64,000 bases of DNA from CAIZGX01 sp964385405 (GCA_964385405.1 CAYLOT010000003.1:59068-123067), one strand, 5' to 3'. Positions 17,064 through 27,140 are shown, counted from the stretch's first letter. The notes: generated from the sequence alone by a model not told the origin. Translations and numbers: made by a program.

Positions 17064-20000
17064 TTAAAAAGTGTTGCCTTGATTGAAAATTTCTTGGAAA
17101 TCTCTCGGGAAGTGAATAGTCACACGCGTTCCAGACTCGCCACTTTCCGATTTCCAGTCTTCAGGGCCGATTAATTCAATGCTTTTACCGGTCATCTGTT
17201 CAATGAGTGCAATGCGACTGCGAGTAATTTCCATTCCTTTCGAAATGTGACCGTCGCTAGTTGTTTTCCTAGCTTGACTTTCCGCAAGTCCAATACCGTT
17301 GTCTTCAATTCGAATTTCAAGGCATTCATTTTTCAATCCGAAAAATACATTTAACAAGCCTCCGGAATCTTTAGGCAACAGACCGTGCCATATGGAATTT
17401 TCCAAAAACGGTTGAATGAGCATGGCCGGAATTTTAACAGATCGAAGCACCTCTGGCGAATCGAGTTGAATGTGATACTTGAACTTATCCGGGAAGCGCA
17501 TGCTTTCCAATTTCAAGTACAGTTCCAATCGTTCAATTTCTTCCGAGAGCGGCGCAAAGTTTTCTTGAGAACTGTCTAAATTTTTGCGAATCAATTTCGC
17601 GAAGTCGGTGAGGTATTGATTTGCAGCTAGTCTATCTTGACGGTTGATGTAGTATTGAATCGAATTCAAAGCGTTAAAAATGAAATGCCTATTCATGCTA
17701 GAATTCATACTCTGTTGCTCGAGCATGAGCAACTTCGCTTTCATTTCCGATTGCTCGGCCAAGTGCTTGTTTCGAATGTTTCGTCTTCTTGATCGCGAAA
17801 CAAGAATGACAACCGTTGAAAGGAAAACGAATTCCAAAAGAATGGCCCACCAGGTCATGTACCATGGCGGTAAAACACGGAACTGCCAAGTCACTTCTTC
17901 GCTCCACTGTCCCCATTCTCCGTTGCGCGCGCGAATGTGGAAAGTATAACTTCCTGAAGGAAGGTTGTTGAAGTTCACTTGCGAGAAGGAGGTGGGACTG
18001 CTCCAAGTACTGTCTAATCCTTCCAACCAATAACTAAATTCTAATCTTTCAGGATAAGTAGTACTTGACGCATCGAAGAAAAACGTAAATGAATTTTGTC
18101 TGTAATTGAATTCAAGTCCATTCGGAAATGCTTTGCCATTCCATGCTCCTGAAGTGAGTGTTTTCCAATCGATGTTCTCTAGATTCGATTGAATGTTGGT
18201 GAGGTGAACGATAGGGGTGGGAATATTAAACTTTGCTTCAATTGCGCTTAATTCAATTTGCATAACACCGTTCGGAGTTCCGATCCAAACGTTGTTTTGA
18301 AGGTCTACGAAGATGGCGTTCAGGTTTGTTTCGAGGCTTATTAACCCGTCCGACTCATTGAGGTGAATCATGCGCTCACCGAGGCTTCCAGCTTGATTCA
18401 TTTCCCAAATGAAAATGCCATTCAGTGTTCCAATCCAAAGTTTGTTTTGAATTACTTTCAAGAAGTTCACCGTGTTTCCCCCAGGTTCTTTCGAAATGTT
18501 CAATCGAGTGAAACCGTTTTCATTTCCTTTATAAAGTCCCGACTGAGTTCCTGCAATGATTTCTCCGTTCGGAAGCGCTGCAATGCTATAGGCACTTGCA
18601 TCTTGCAGTCCTTGTGCTTCTCCGAAATTCGTGAATGTGTTGTTATGAAACAGCGAAATTCCATCGCGTGTGGCCATCCAGATTTTTCCGTCTTTCGCTT
18701 CGAGCATGTGTCGAATTCTAGTTGCTGGGAAGTTGGGAAATTGCGAAAAGCTTTGAAACTTTTCTTTTGAATAAGCTTGAATTCCTCTGTTGGTTCCAAT
18801 TAGCAAAGAACCATCACTTCTTTCCAGTAGGCTAAGAACGACTTCTTCCTCTAAACCTTCTTCTTTCCCGAAATGAAGCCAATGCGGCATGGCGTAAGAA
18901 CAACAGTCATACTCGTATAGTCCCTCGGGAGTTCCAATCCAAATAGCTCCTTTCCAACCCCAACTTTTCAAGGTTGTCCAAACACGTAGATTCGGAGAGA
19001 GCTCATGCAATGCTGTATTGAAATTTGCATTGAATTTATCAGTCGGATTAGACAAGATGCTTATCCCGTTGTCGTAGGTTCCGAAGAAGTAATTTCCTCG
19101 TGAATCTTGTGTAATGCTCATCACCGCATTTCCTGTTAATCCATTGTTGGTGGTGAAGCTTTTGAAGTGAGTGCTGGTCAGTTTAAAAATACCACCTCCA
19201 TAACTTGCGAACCATTGAATACCCTCGCGGTCAATGAAGACCTGACGAATATCGTCGACCGCTAAGCCGTTTGATTTTGAAAAAAGCAAATGACTTCCGT
19301 TTGCTTCATTGAATAGGACAACTCCAGTTCGACTGGTGAAGTAGATGTTTCCATTGTTTGAATCAATGCCTGTAAACACATTTGCCAAAGCGAAATCGCC
19401 AATGTTGGAGAGTGGAAGTCCGGTATTTACATTCAGCACACCACCCAATGAAGTAACTGCCCAAATTTCCTGATTAGAATTTTCAATAAAATCGAAGAGC
19501 ACATTTTCTTCATCGTTCAAAGCATAGATCTGCTGCCATTGATTGTCTTTCAGTTTCCAAATTCCTTTTTTAGTGGAAACGAGCAACTCGTTGTTGCTGT
19601 TTTTTCGAATGCGTTTAATACTTTCTCCTTGAAAGAAAAGGGTGATGTTGTCTTCAACGAATTTGTTTTCAGAAAAGAAGATGAGTCCGCGCTCTGTACC
19701 AATAAGTAATTCGTTCGTATTAAATTCAATCATCGATGTTGTCGATGCATCGTTTAGTTCACCCGTGTATTTGTGATTGGTAAATGTGTTTCCATCTAAA
19801 ACAGAAATTCCACCAATAGATCCAAAAACGATTTGTTCGTTTTGAAGCTGATGAATGCAATTAATCTGATTGTTAATGAGCCCTTCGGTTCTACTATAAT
19901 TAACGAAGTCATTTCCGTTGAATTTGGAAGCGCCACCCAGCGTTCCAATCCAAACATAACCTTGCTTGTCCTGTTGAATGCAACGCACTTGCGTTTGAGC

Positions 20001-20102
20001 AAGCCCCTCTTTCAAACTGTATTGAATGAAAGAGAATTGCTGTCCGAATGCAAGCAAGGGAATCCAAAGCAGAACGAGTGATATGTACTTTTTGAACGAC
20101 AT
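17064..20102 (-). CDS. Reg_prop beta-propeller sensor histidine kinase (LytS-type)
   Basis: A 1012-residue inner-membrane sensor. Signal peptide (1-20, FGQ); residues about 25-640 form two periplasmic seven-bladed propellers of Reg_prop repeats ('GYVWIGTLGGASKFNG', 'IWIGTPEGLYEYD', 'NVWIGTPNGVMQIE'); then a Y_Y_Y Ig-like domain ('NLPSGSYTFHIRARNGEW'); one membrane helix near 750-770; a cytoplasmic His_kinase domain with phospho-accepting His806 in 'MNRHFIFNALNSIQYYINRQ'; ATPase boxes 'FLENSIWHG' and 'IEDNGIGLAE'. It should phosphorylate the LytTR regulator encoded three bases upstream. Such systems often sense carbohydrates or surface signals; the ligand here is unknown. Confidence 0.9.
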   Translation of the reverse strand: MSFKKYISLVLLWIPLLAFGQQFSFIQYSLKEGLAQTQVRCIQQDKQGYVWIGTLGGASKFNGNDFVNYSRTEGLINNQINCIHQLQNEQIVFGSIGGISVLDGNTFTNHKYTGELNDASTTSMIEFNTNELLIGTERGLIFFSENKFVEDNITLFFQGESIKRIRKNSNNELLVSTKKGIWKLKDNQWQQIYALNDEENVLFDFIENSNQEIWAVTSLGGVLNVNTGLPLSNIGDFALANVFTGIDSNNGNIYFTSRTGVVLFNEANGSHLLFSKSNGLAVDDIRQVFIDREGIQWFASYGGGIFKLTSTHFKSFTTNNGLTGNAVMSITQDSRGNYFFGTYDNGISILSNPTDKFNANFNTALHELSPNLRVWTTLKSWGWKGAIWIGTPEGLYEYDCCSYAMPHWLHFGKEEGLEEEVVLSLLERSDGSLLIGTNRGIQAYSKEKFQSFSQFPNFPATRIRHMLEAKDGKIWMATRDGISLFHNNTFTNFGEAQGLQDASAYSIAALPNGEIIAGTQSGLYKGNENGFTRLNISKEPGGNTVNFLKVIQNKLWIGTLNGIFIWEMNQAGSLGERMIHLNESDGLISLETNLNAIFVDLQNNVWIGTPNGVMQIELSAIEAKFNIPTPIVHLTNIQSNLENIDWKTLTSGAWNGKAFPNGLEFNYRQNSFTFFFDASSTTYPERLEFSYWLEGLDSTWSSPTSFSQVNFNNLPSGSYTFHIRARNGEWGQWSEEVTWQFRVLPPWYMTWWAILLEFVFLSTVVILVSRSRRRNIRNKHLAEQSEMKAKLLMLEQQSMNSSMNRHFIFNALNSIQYYINRQDRLAANQYLTDFAKLIRKNLDSSQENFAPLSEEIERLELYLKLESMRFPDKFKYHIQLDSPEVLRSVKIPAMLIQPFLENSIWHGLLPKDSGGLLNVFFGLKNECLEIRIEDNGIGLAESQARKTTSDGHISKGMEITRSRIALIEQMTGKSIELIGPEDWKSESGESGTRVTIHFPRDFQEIFNQGNTF

Positions 20103-20105
20103 CTA

Positions 20106-20870
20106 TTATTCTTGCATCTTGTCTAAAAACTCTTGCAATTTTCTTCGGGAAACAGGCACGTGATCACCGTTCGATAACACAACAACGTTTCCCTCTGTTC
20201 GATTAAACTCTTTTAGGTGGAAAGCGATATTTACAATGTGAGATTTGTGAACACGCATGAACATGTGCGAATCTAATTTCTCTTCGAACGATTTAATGTT
20301 CTTGCTGCTCACATATTTCTTTCCATTTACACAATACAATGTTGTATAATTTTCATCGGCTTCCAAACGAATCAATTCGTTGTTTCGAAGTATCACAAAC
20401 CCGTCGCGTGTTGGCACAATGGTCTTGTCGAAGTTACTGTGCAGAGCAATTTCTTGAAGAACACGATTGATTTTGTCTTCGTCCAGTGAACCTGTTTTCT
20501 GTTCGAGATTCTTAACGGCTTTGGCAACAACATTTTTTAATTCTTCAATATCGATCGGCTTTTCGAGATAGTCTAGTGCATTTTCTTTAATGGCCTTTAC
20601 AGCGTATTCACGGAAGGCTGTTGTAAATACAACTTGAAAACTTCGGTCTTTAACTTGTTCTAAAAAAGCGAAGCCGTCCGCTTCGGGCATCATGATGTCT
20701 AAGAACACGAGATCCACTTTATTCTTTTCACACAACTCCAACGCTTCCTTAACAGAAGCCGCTTCACCAATTAAATTCACGTGTTCACTCGCATAATCTT
20801 CCAACAACATTTTCAAATTTTCGCGAGCGAAAAATTCATCGTCGACCAGTATCGCTTTCAGTTTTTCCAT
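20106..20870 (-). CDS. LytTR-family response regulator
   Basis: A 254-residue transcription regulator. Receiver domain 1-125 with Asp10-Asp11 and phospho-acceptor Asp58 ('LVFLDIMMPEADG') and Lys near 'YLEKPIDIEEL'; a LytTR DNA-binding domain from about 150 ('IVPTRDGFVILRNNELIRLEADENYTTLY' to 'VPVSRRKLQEFL'). It is the first gene of a two-gene unit with the Reg_prop kinase; the gap is three bases. It is divergent from gpsA with about 70 bases between. Targets unknown. Confidence 0.93.
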   Translation of the reverse strand: MEKLKAILVDDEFFARENLKMLLEDYASEHVNLIGEAASVKEALELCEKNKVDLVFLDIMMPEADGFAFLEQVKDRSFQVVFTTAFREYAVKAIKENALDYLEKPIDIEELKNVVAKAVKNLEQKTGSLDEDKINRVLQEIALHSNFDKTIVPTRDGFVILRNNELIRLEADENYTTLYCVNGKKYVSSKNIKSFEEKLDSHMFMRVHKSHIVNIAFHLKEFNRTEGNVVVLSNGDHVPVSRRKLQEFLDKMQE

Positions 20871-20928
20871 AGTTCAGCGGCTTCAATGCTTGCAAATTAC
20901 GAAGGAAAATGCAGTTTTTCAGAATGAT

Positions 20929-20936
20929 TATCTTTG
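20929..20936 (+). promoter_or_regulatory. Candidate -7 element for gpsA
   Basis: TATCTTTG matches TAnnTTTG exactly and ends five bases before the ATG at 20942. Upstream is a T-tract (20914-20918) but no clear TTTG. It implies a very short 5' leader. Confidence 0.5.
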
Positions 20937-20941
20937 CGGTC

Positions 20942-21946
20942 ATGACAGATTCAGGAACGAAAACAATTGGAATATTGGGCGGAGGTAGTTGGGCTACGGC
21001 GTTAACCAAACTATTAAGTCAATCTCAGGAGCATGTGTATTGGTGGATGCGGAATGAAGAAGCGGTAAAGCATATTCAGGAGTTTGGGCACAACCCGAAT
21101 TACATTCAAAGTATTGAATTCGATTTAGAGAAAGTTCACGTATCCTCGAATCTTCAAGAAGTGGTAAACGCTTGTGATATTCTAGTGGTCGCGATTCCTT
21201 CAGCCTTCGTTCACGCTGCTTTTCAAGAAGCGAATGTGGTGGGTCTTGAAACGAAAGTTTTGTTCTCCGCAATCAAAGGGGTTATTAATGAGTTCGATGC
21301 AATTCCAGCTCGCTATTTCCATAAGAATTGGAGTGTTCCATACGAGAACATTGGAATCATTTGCGGACCTTGTCATGCAGAAGAAGTTGCTCTTGAGAAA
21401 TTGTCGTACTTGACTATAGGTTGTTCCGATTTGGAGAAAGCCGATTACATGGCCGAGCAGTTGAAATGTAGATTCATTAAGACCACGACAACGGAGGACG
21501 TTTTCGGGACGGAATTATCGGCCATTCTGAAAAACGTGTACGCTGTTGCTTCTGGTATTTGTCACGGTTTGGGCTACGGCGATAATTTTCAGGCGGTACT
21601 TGTTTCTGCGGCTGTTCGTGAGATAGAGCGATTCATTGACGCTGTTCACGAGGTGCATAGAGATGTGAAGTCTTCTGCTTATTTGGGTGATTTATTGGTA
21701 ACAGCTTACTCACCTTACTCAAGAAACAGAACGTTCGGCACCATGGTGGGTAAGGGTTACAGCGTGAAGTGGGCAACCATTGAAATGAATATGGTGGCCG
21801 AGGGTTACTATGCAACACGCGGAATTCATGAAATCAACAAGAAGTTCAACGCAGATATTCCTATTGCCGACGCGGTTTATCGTATTCTTTACGAGAAGAT
21901 TTCTCCAGCTATGGAAATGCGCATCTTAACCGATAAGTTGAGCTAG
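20942..21946 (+). CDS. gpsA: NAD(P)H-dependent glycerol-3-phosphate dehydrogenase
   Basis: A 334-residue enzyme making sn-glycerol-3-phosphate from dihydroxyacetone phosphate for phospholipids. The nucleotide fold starts at 'IGILGGGSWATALTKLL' (GxGxxA class); 'FGTELSAILKNVYAVASGI' carries the conserved catalytic Lys; 'SSAYLGDLLVTAYSPYSRNRTFG' and 'VAEGYYATRGIHEI' are family motifs. I start at 20942 because the upstream in-frame ATG at 20909 would add a non-conserved stretch that covers the promoter element. It supplies the backbone for lipids made by pssA (7.6-8.3 kb). Confidence 0.93.
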   Translation: MTDSGTKTIGILGGGSWATALTKLLSQSQEHVYWWMRNEEAVKHIQEFGHNPNYIQSIEFDLEKVHVSSNLQEVVNACDILVVAIPSAFVHAAFQEANVVGLETKVLFSAIKGVINEFDAIPARYFHKNWSVPYENIGIICGPCHAEEVALEKLSYLTIGCSDLEKADYMAEQLKCRFIKTTTTEDVFGTELSAILKNVYAVASGICHGLGYGDNFQAVLVSAAVREIERFIDAVHEVHRDVKSSAYLGDLLVTAYSPYSRNRTFGTMVGKGYSVKWATIEMNMVAEGYYATRGIHEINKKFNADIPIADAVYRILYEKISPAMEMRILTDKLS

Positions 21947-21966
21947 TTTTTATTGCCGAGCAACGC

Positions 21967-21994
21967 ATTGTCTTCAGAAGTAGTCTTATCTTCG
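21967..21994 (+). promoter_or_regulatory. Candidate promoter for the T9SS type B protein
   Basis: ATTG at 21967-21970, 16 bases, then TATCTTCG at 21987-21994 (one mismatch to TAnnTTTG), six bases before the ATG at 22001. Confidence 0.45.
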
Positions 21995-22000
21995 AAGACT

Positions 22001-25000
22001 ATGTTTCCCCATCGAAGAGCACTAATATTTATTCTGATATTTTTGGCAGGATTGCCAGTGATTGTCTCTTCGCAAATTTCTTTCATTCAGAACAAAGGTC
22101 AATGGCCTGCGCAGGTCAAGTACAAGGCAGAAATTCCGGGAGGTTCGTTCTGGATTCAATCGAACGGATTCGCTTATGAACTCTTCGATTCAACCATTTT
22201 CATTCCAGATCACAAGCCCAATGTTCTTCCCGATTCAACGGTTTCGTTGTTCTTCCTTCAACAATTGGAAAATGCAAGTTTAAATTTAGCCGAGGAACAA
22301 GACGATTTGCCCGGGTATTTCAATTATTATTTGGGTGCTGATTCAACCAAGTGGAGTTCTCATGTAAAGCGATTTCAAAATGTAAATTTTCAGAATGTTT
22401 ACGAGGGAATAAACTTGCGTTTATTGGGTAAATCGAAAACCATTAAGTATCAATTTGAACTACAGCCTCACGCCAATCCAAATCTAATTTCATGGAAGTA
22501 TCACGACTCGCTTCGTTTGGAATTAGACACTTCGGGAAACTTAATTTCTCATCATGGACTTGGAAGAATTTATGAATCGAGGCCCTTCGCGTTTCAATCC
22601 ATAAACGGACATTTAATCGAAGTGAAGTGTGATTATGTGTTGAATGGAAATCGACTCCAATTTGTTTTGGGTGAATACGATTCAAACTACGCGCTTATCA
22701 TTGACCCCGAAATTGCATTCTCAACATTCATAGGCTCTTCAGCGAATAATTTCGGTTTCACCGCGTGTGATGATTTGAATGGAAACTTGGTTTCAGGAGC
22801 GAGTGTATTTGCGAACAACTATCCGACTACGGCCAATGCTTATTCCACAGTTTTCAATCCGACTGCAGGAAACTACTTTGATGTGGCAATTTCGAAATTC
22901 GACGATACGGGATCTGGACTTTTGTACAGTACATACATTGGCGGACTTCATCAAGAAACGCCTCACTCAGTTGTGGTAGATAACCTTGACCGCATTGTTG
23001 TTTTTGGTGTTACTGGAAGCAGTGACTTTCCTACAACATTGGGTTCTTATCAGCCCTTGTTCAGCGGAGGAGCTCCGCTGATGATGTCTTCTTTTTTTAC
23101 AAGTGGTCATCCGGATGGGTGTGATTTTTTTATTTCGAAATTCAATGTGAGCGGAACATTGGCCGCGTCAACTTTTTTAGGCGATGCGAACAACGATGGG
23201 TTGAATTATGCTAATGAATTGTTCTACAATTACGGTGATGCATTTCGTGGCGAAGTGAATGTAGATGAGAATGACAATATTTTCATTGGTTCCTGTGTGC
23301 GTGGAAATGCCGATTTGGCGGGCGCCTCATTGCAGACGAATTATGGTGGCGGAGATAGTGACGGATACATAGCAAAGCTGAATCCGAGCTTGAGTATGTT
23401 GCTTTGGTCTACCTATATTGGAGGAAGCGGAGCAGATGCCATCTACGCTTTAGAGTTCGCAAACGACGGCGCAATTCTAGTAGCAGGCGGTACGCAAAGT
23501 CAAAATTTCCCATTCTGCTCGGGCGGAGAAGATTCGAATTGGAATGGAGCAACAGACGGTTTCATTTTAAAAATAGATCCAACAAATTTCAACATCATAG
23601 CTGGAACCTTCGTCGGAACTGGTGAATATGATCAAGTCTATTTCCTTCAAACCGATTTAAGTGATAATATTTATTGTTTGGGACAAACTGCTGGAACCAT
23701 GGCCATTACTCCCGGTTTGTATGGTCAACCGAACAGCGGTCAGTTTATTCGCAAATACAATTCAACATTAAACACCCTCAACTGGAATACCACTATTGGA
23801 ACAGGCAGTGGGGAAATAGATATTTCTCCGACTGCTTTTTTAGTGAGTGATTGCAATCAGATTTATTTCAGTGGGTGGGGTGGTCACACCAATTCATTAA
23901 CCTGCCCCGCACTGACTTGTCTTGCCTACAACAGCACAACAAACAATTTACCCATTACTTCCGATGCGTTTCAGTCGACTACAGATGGCAGCGATTTTTA
24001 TTTGGCTGTGTTGAATTCAAGTGCTACGCAGTTGGTTTACGGATCTTTCCTTGGTGGAAGTTCAAGTGCGGAGCACGTAGATGGTGGCACTTCACGTTTC
24101 GATAAAAGCGGCTCTGTGTATCAAGCGGTATGCGCGGGTTGTCAGAACAACGATGATTTTCCAACCACGCCAGGAGCTTGGTCTTCCACAAACAACAGCT
24201 TCGGATGTAACCTCGCTGTTTTTCGTTTCGATCTCGGACAATTAGAGGCCATTGCGAGTGTGCAAGGACCCTCTCAAATTTGTGTCGGAAGCCCAGCGCA
24301 ATTCATAAATGGAACACAGAATGCTTCCGATTTTATCTGGAATTTCGGTGATGGACAAGGCAGTACTTCCTTCGAGCCAAGCCACGTATTCAATTCGGTT
24401 GGAAACGTAACCGTTTCAATGATTGCCTCGGACGATAACGATTGTTACGTCTCGGATACCGCAACGGTGAATCTTCAAATCATTGATTTTACCCCACCGA
24501 CCATTGATCCCGTAAATCCTGTTTGTGCGGGAGAGTCTGTGACCTTGAATGCGACCGGTTCTGCCAATTTGTTCTGGTTGAATAACGCCACGCTTTCCAA
24601 TGTGAATGGAAACACAGCAGTAGCAACTCCAACAAATTCAACAACCTATTATGTTTCCGATTTCAACGCCTGCGGAAGCGATACCGTTGGTGTTTATGTG
24701 AATGTGATTGTTCCGGTTGCTGAAGCGGGTCCCGATTACACCATTTGCATTGGAGATTCACAGCCACTTACAGCCTCTGGTGGAGCAAGCTATGCATGGC
24801 AAGCAAGTGCTTCATTAAGCTCTTTGAACACCGCTTCAACAGTGGCTACTCCAACAGTTGACGAGCAATTCTTTGTAACAATTACAACTCCTGAAGGATG
24901 CATGGCTACCGATAGTTGTTTTGTTTTTGTTGAACAGTCTGTGCCGGGCGGTGTGGTTTATCCGACAATTAATTTGTGCTTAGGGGAAAGCGTGGTATTG

Positions 25001-25888
25001 CAATCGGAAGAAGGACTGACTTATTTATGGTCACCCTCTACGGGATTAAATTCAACCACAATTCAAAATCCGACTGCTTCGCCAAGTAATTCAATAACTT
25101 ACAACGTGGCTATTACCAATGCATGCGGAGCCGGTAATTCGGAAGTTTCAATCAATGTCATTGAATTGAATGTGGTTGCTTCTGAAGGAGGAACCGTTTG
25201 CTTGGGAGGGTATTATCCGATTGAGGCATTTGGAGCCGATTTTTATTCGTGGCTTCCCTACAGCAGTGTTGTCAATGCTTACGCCAGCTCGACATTGGCG
25301 AGTGCACCGTTTTCGCAATGGATTACTGTTGTTGGAACAGACGTTAACGGATGTTCCGACACCGATTCATTGTATATGAATATTCTTCAATTGCCAGAAG
25401 TTGATGCCGGTCCTGATCAGTACTTCGAATATCCAGGAAGCACCACGTTATTCGGAAATACCTTCGGACTGACTTACAATTGGTCTCCCTCATCTGGACT
25501 CTCTTGCACCGATTGTGCTTATCCAACAGCAATCCCATCAGAACCTACCTGGTATTATCTATCAACTACAAGCAACACCGGTTGTGTGGGAATAGATTCG
25601 GTATATGTTCGTCCCTATTTCCCCGTATATGTTCCCAACGCTGTTACCCCAAATGGCGATGGATTGAATGATGTCTTCCTAGTGGTGGGTGAAAATTTAA
25701 CCGGATTTCGTCTTCAGATTTTCGATCGTTGGGGAATCATGATTTTCGAAACGGATAATCCTAATGAACCGTGGTTAGCAGGATATAAGGGATATTATGT
25801 CCCCAACGATGTCTACACTTGGAAGCTTTCTTTCGACTCTTTCGAACGAAGACAAGAATTAATTGGACACGTAACTGTGATTCGTTAG
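22001..25888 (+). CDS. Large T9SS type B (gliding-motility C-terminal) secreted protein with SBBP-like repeats and PKD domain
   Basis: A 1295-residue secreted protein. Signal peptide (1-24, ending VSSQ). Residues about 25-230 begin with 'ISFIQNKGQWPAQVKYKAEIPGG' and contain 'GINLRLLGKSKTIKYQFELQPHANP', the DUF7948-type domain; then SBBP propeller repeats ('DDTGSGLLYSTYIGG', 'LWSTYIGGSGADAIYAL', 'LVYGSFLGGSSSAEHVDGG'); a PKD domain ('FIWNFGDGQGSTSFEPSHVF'); Ig-like repeats with recurrent 'AGPDYTICIGDS'; and a CHU_C-type sorting domain at the C-terminus ('VPNAVTPNGDGLNDVF', 'IFDRWGIMIF'). Type B cargoes generally need a SprF/PorP partner. I reject the TTG at 21953 as start because the signal peptide begins at 22001. 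Confidence 0.88.
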   Translation: MFPHRRALIFILIFLAGLPVIVSSQISFIQNKGQWPAQVKYKAEIPGGSFWIQSNGFAYELFDSTIFIPDHKPNVLPDSTVSLFFLQQLENASLNLAEEQDDLPGYFNYYLGADSTKWSSHVKRFQNVNFQNVYEGINLRLLGKSKTIKYQFELQPHANPNLISWKYHDSLRLELDTSGNLISHHGLGRIYESRPFAFQSINGHLIEVKCDYVLNGNRLQFVLGEYDSNYALIIDPEIAFSTFIGSSANNFGFTACDDLNGNLVSGASVFANNYPTTANAYSTVFNPTAGNYFDVAISKFDDTGSGLLYSTYIGGLHQETPHSVVVDNLDRIVVFGVTGSSDFPTTLGSYQPLFSGGAPLMMSSFFTSGHPDGCDFFISKFNVSGTLAASTFLGDANNDGLNYANELFYNYGDAFRGEVNVDENDNIFIGSCVRGNADLAGASLQTNYGGGDSDGYIAKLNPSLSMLLWSTYIGGSGADAIYALEFANDGAILVAGGTQSQNFPFCSGGEDSNWNGATDGFILKIDPTNFNIIAGTFVGTGEYDQVYFLQTDLSDNIYCLGQTAGTMAITPGLYGQPNSGQFIRKYNSTLNTLNWNTTIGTGSGEIDISPTAFLVSDCNQIYFSGWGGHTNSLTCPALTCLAYNSTTNNLPITSDAFQSTTDGSDFYLAVLNSSATQLVYGSFLGGSSSAEHVDGGTSRFDKSGSVYQAVCAGCQNNDDFPTTPGAWSSTNNSFGCNLAVFRFDLGQLEAIASVQGPSQICVGSPAQFINGTQNASDFIWNFGDGQGSTSFEPSHVFNSVGNVTVSMIASDDNDCYVSDTATVNLQIIDFTPPTIDPVNPVCAGESVTLNATGSANLFWLNNATLSNVNGNTAVATPTNSTTYYVSDFNACGSDTVGVYVNVIVPVAEAGPDYTICIGDSQPLTASGGASYAWQASASLSSLNTASTVATPTVDEQFFVTITTPEGCMATDSCFVFVEQSVPGGVVYPTINLCLGESVVLQSEEGLTYLWSPSTGLNSTTIQNPTASPSNSITYNVAITNACGAGNSEVSINVIELNVVASEGGTVCLGGYYPIEAFGADFYSWLPYSSVVNAYASSTLASAPFSQWITVVGTDVNGCSDTDSLYMNILQLPEVDAGPDQYFEYPGSTTLFGNTFGLTYNWSPSSGLSCTDCAYPTAIPSEPTWYYLSTTSNTGCVGIDSVYVRPYFPVYVPNAVTPNGDGLNDVFLVVGENLTGFRLQIFDRWGIMIFETDNPNEPWLAGYKGYYVPNDVYTWKLSFDSFERRQELIGHVTVIR

Positions 25889-25923
25889 TCTCTTTTGGAA
25901 TAAATTCGCGGAAACAATTTGCT

Positions 25924-26706
25924 ATGTCATTTCAATTTTTACTTCTTGAGAACATTGGTGCAACACGCATCATTACCATAAACAGACCCGATCAAATGAA
26001 CGCCTTGAACAAGGCTACCATTGAAGAATTGCATAGTGCTTTTGCAGATGCTGAAGCTGATGAAAACGTTCGTGCAATTGTGCTAACAGGCGCAGGAGAA
26101 AAGGCCTTCGTAGCAGGTGCCGACATTAAGGAATTCGCAAGTTTTTCTGTTGAACAAGGAAAGGAGCTTTCGTTGTTGGGACATGAACAGTTATTCAATT
26201 TCGTGGAGCGTTTGAACACACCCGTGATTGCTGCGGTGAACGGATATGCATTCGGTGGTGGATTGGAATTGGCCATGAGCTGTCACATGCGTGTGGCTTC
26301 TTCGAATGCCGTTATGGGATTGCCTGAAGTTTCTTTGGGTGTCATTCCTGGATACGGCGGAACACAACGTTTGCCGCGATTGGTTGGAAGAGGAAAGGCT
26401 ACCGAGTTAATTATTACTGCAGGAAGACTCTCAGCGGCAGACGCTTTGCAATGGGGATTGGTGAATCACGTTGTGGAATTGGAAGCACTGATGCAGTTTA
26501 CAACAGATTTAGCTGGAAAGATTGAGAAGCTTTCTCCATCAGCAATCTCAAGTGCTTTACGCGCTGTTCAGGCAGGCTTCGATGGTGAAGCAGTAGGTCT
26601 GAAAGCAGAAGCAGAAGAATTTGGAAAGTGTTTCGGAACTGAAGATTTCAAGGAAGGAACGACTGCTTTCATGGAGAAACGCAAACCAACGTTTACGGGT
26701 AAGTAA
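25924..26706 (+). CDS. Enoyl-CoA hydratase/isomerase family protein
   Basis: A 260-residue crotonase-fold enzyme. 'ITINRPDQMNALNKATIEEL', oxyanion-hole segments 'FVAGADIKEF' and 'NGYAFGGGLELAMSCHMRVAS', and 'GLPEVSLGVIPGYGGTQRLPRLVG' match short-chain enoyl-CoA hydratases; both catalytic glutamates (in GGGLELA and LPEVSLG) are present, favouring hydration of trans-2-enoyl-CoA over isomerase or dehydratase chemistry. It likely takes part in beta-oxidation or a related CoA pathway. The stop codon overlaps the dut start by one base (TAATG). Confidence 0.9.
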   Translation: MSFQFLLLENIGATRIITINRPDQMNALNKATIEELHSAFADAEADENVRAIVLTGAGEKAFVAGADIKEFASFSVEQGKELSLLGHEQLFNFVERLNTPVIAAVNGYAFGGGLELAMSCHMRVASSNAVMGLPEVSLGVIPGYGGTQRLPRLVGRGKATELIITAGRLSAADALQWGLVNHVVELEALMQFTTDLAGKIEKLSPSAISSALRAVQAGFDGEAVGLKAEAEEFGKCFGTEDFKEGTTAFMEKRKPTFTGK

Positions 26707-27140
26707 TGCAAGTTCCATTAATTAACAAATCGAAATTCGAAGCTCCAGCCTACGCTACGGCGCATGCTGCAGGATTAGATCTTCGCGCGAATATTGAGAA
26801 ATCCATTGAATTGAATTCACTCGAACGAGTGTTGGTTCCAACCGGATTATTCATGGAATTGCCTGTAGGTTTTGAAGCGCAAATTCGTCCTCGAAGTGGG
26901 CTTGCATTCAAACATGGAATTACGGTGTTGAATACCCCCGGGACCATTGATGCCGATTACCGTGGAGAGATTAAGGTTTTGTTGGTGAATTTATCGAATG
27001 ATTCGTTCAAAATAGAACCGGGTGAGCGCATTGCACAGATGGTTGTTGCCAAGCACGAGCAAGTGGAATGGGTAAATCAAGATTCTCTTTCGGAAAGTGA
27101 AAGAGGTGCAGGTGGATTCGGAAGCACAGGTGTGAAATAA
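26706..27140 (+). CDS. dut: Deoxyuridine 5'-triphosphate nucleotidohydrolase
   Basis: A 144-residue trimeric dUTPase. All five motifs are visible: I 'AAGLDLRA', II 'PRSGLAFKHG', III 'GTIDADYRGEIKVLL', IV 'GERIAQMVV', V 'RGAGGFGSTG'. It hydrolyses dUTP to dUMP and PPi, protecting DNA from uracil and feeding dTMP synthesis. Translationally coupled to the enoyl-CoA hydratase gene, and followed by a strong terminator. Confidence 0.95.
   Translation: MQVPLINKSKFEAPAYATAHAAGLDLRANIEKSIELNSLERVLVPTGLFMELPVGFEAQIRPRSGLAFKHGITVLNTPGTIDADYRGEIKVLLVNLSNDSFKIEPGERIAQMVVAKHEQVEWVNQDSLSESERGAGGFGSTGVK

Noticed and set aside
25819..25923. Longer N-terminus for the enoyl-CoA hydratase
   Set aside because: The extra 35 residues overlap the preceding gene in another frame and do not resemble the crotonase family; the start at 25924 fits.
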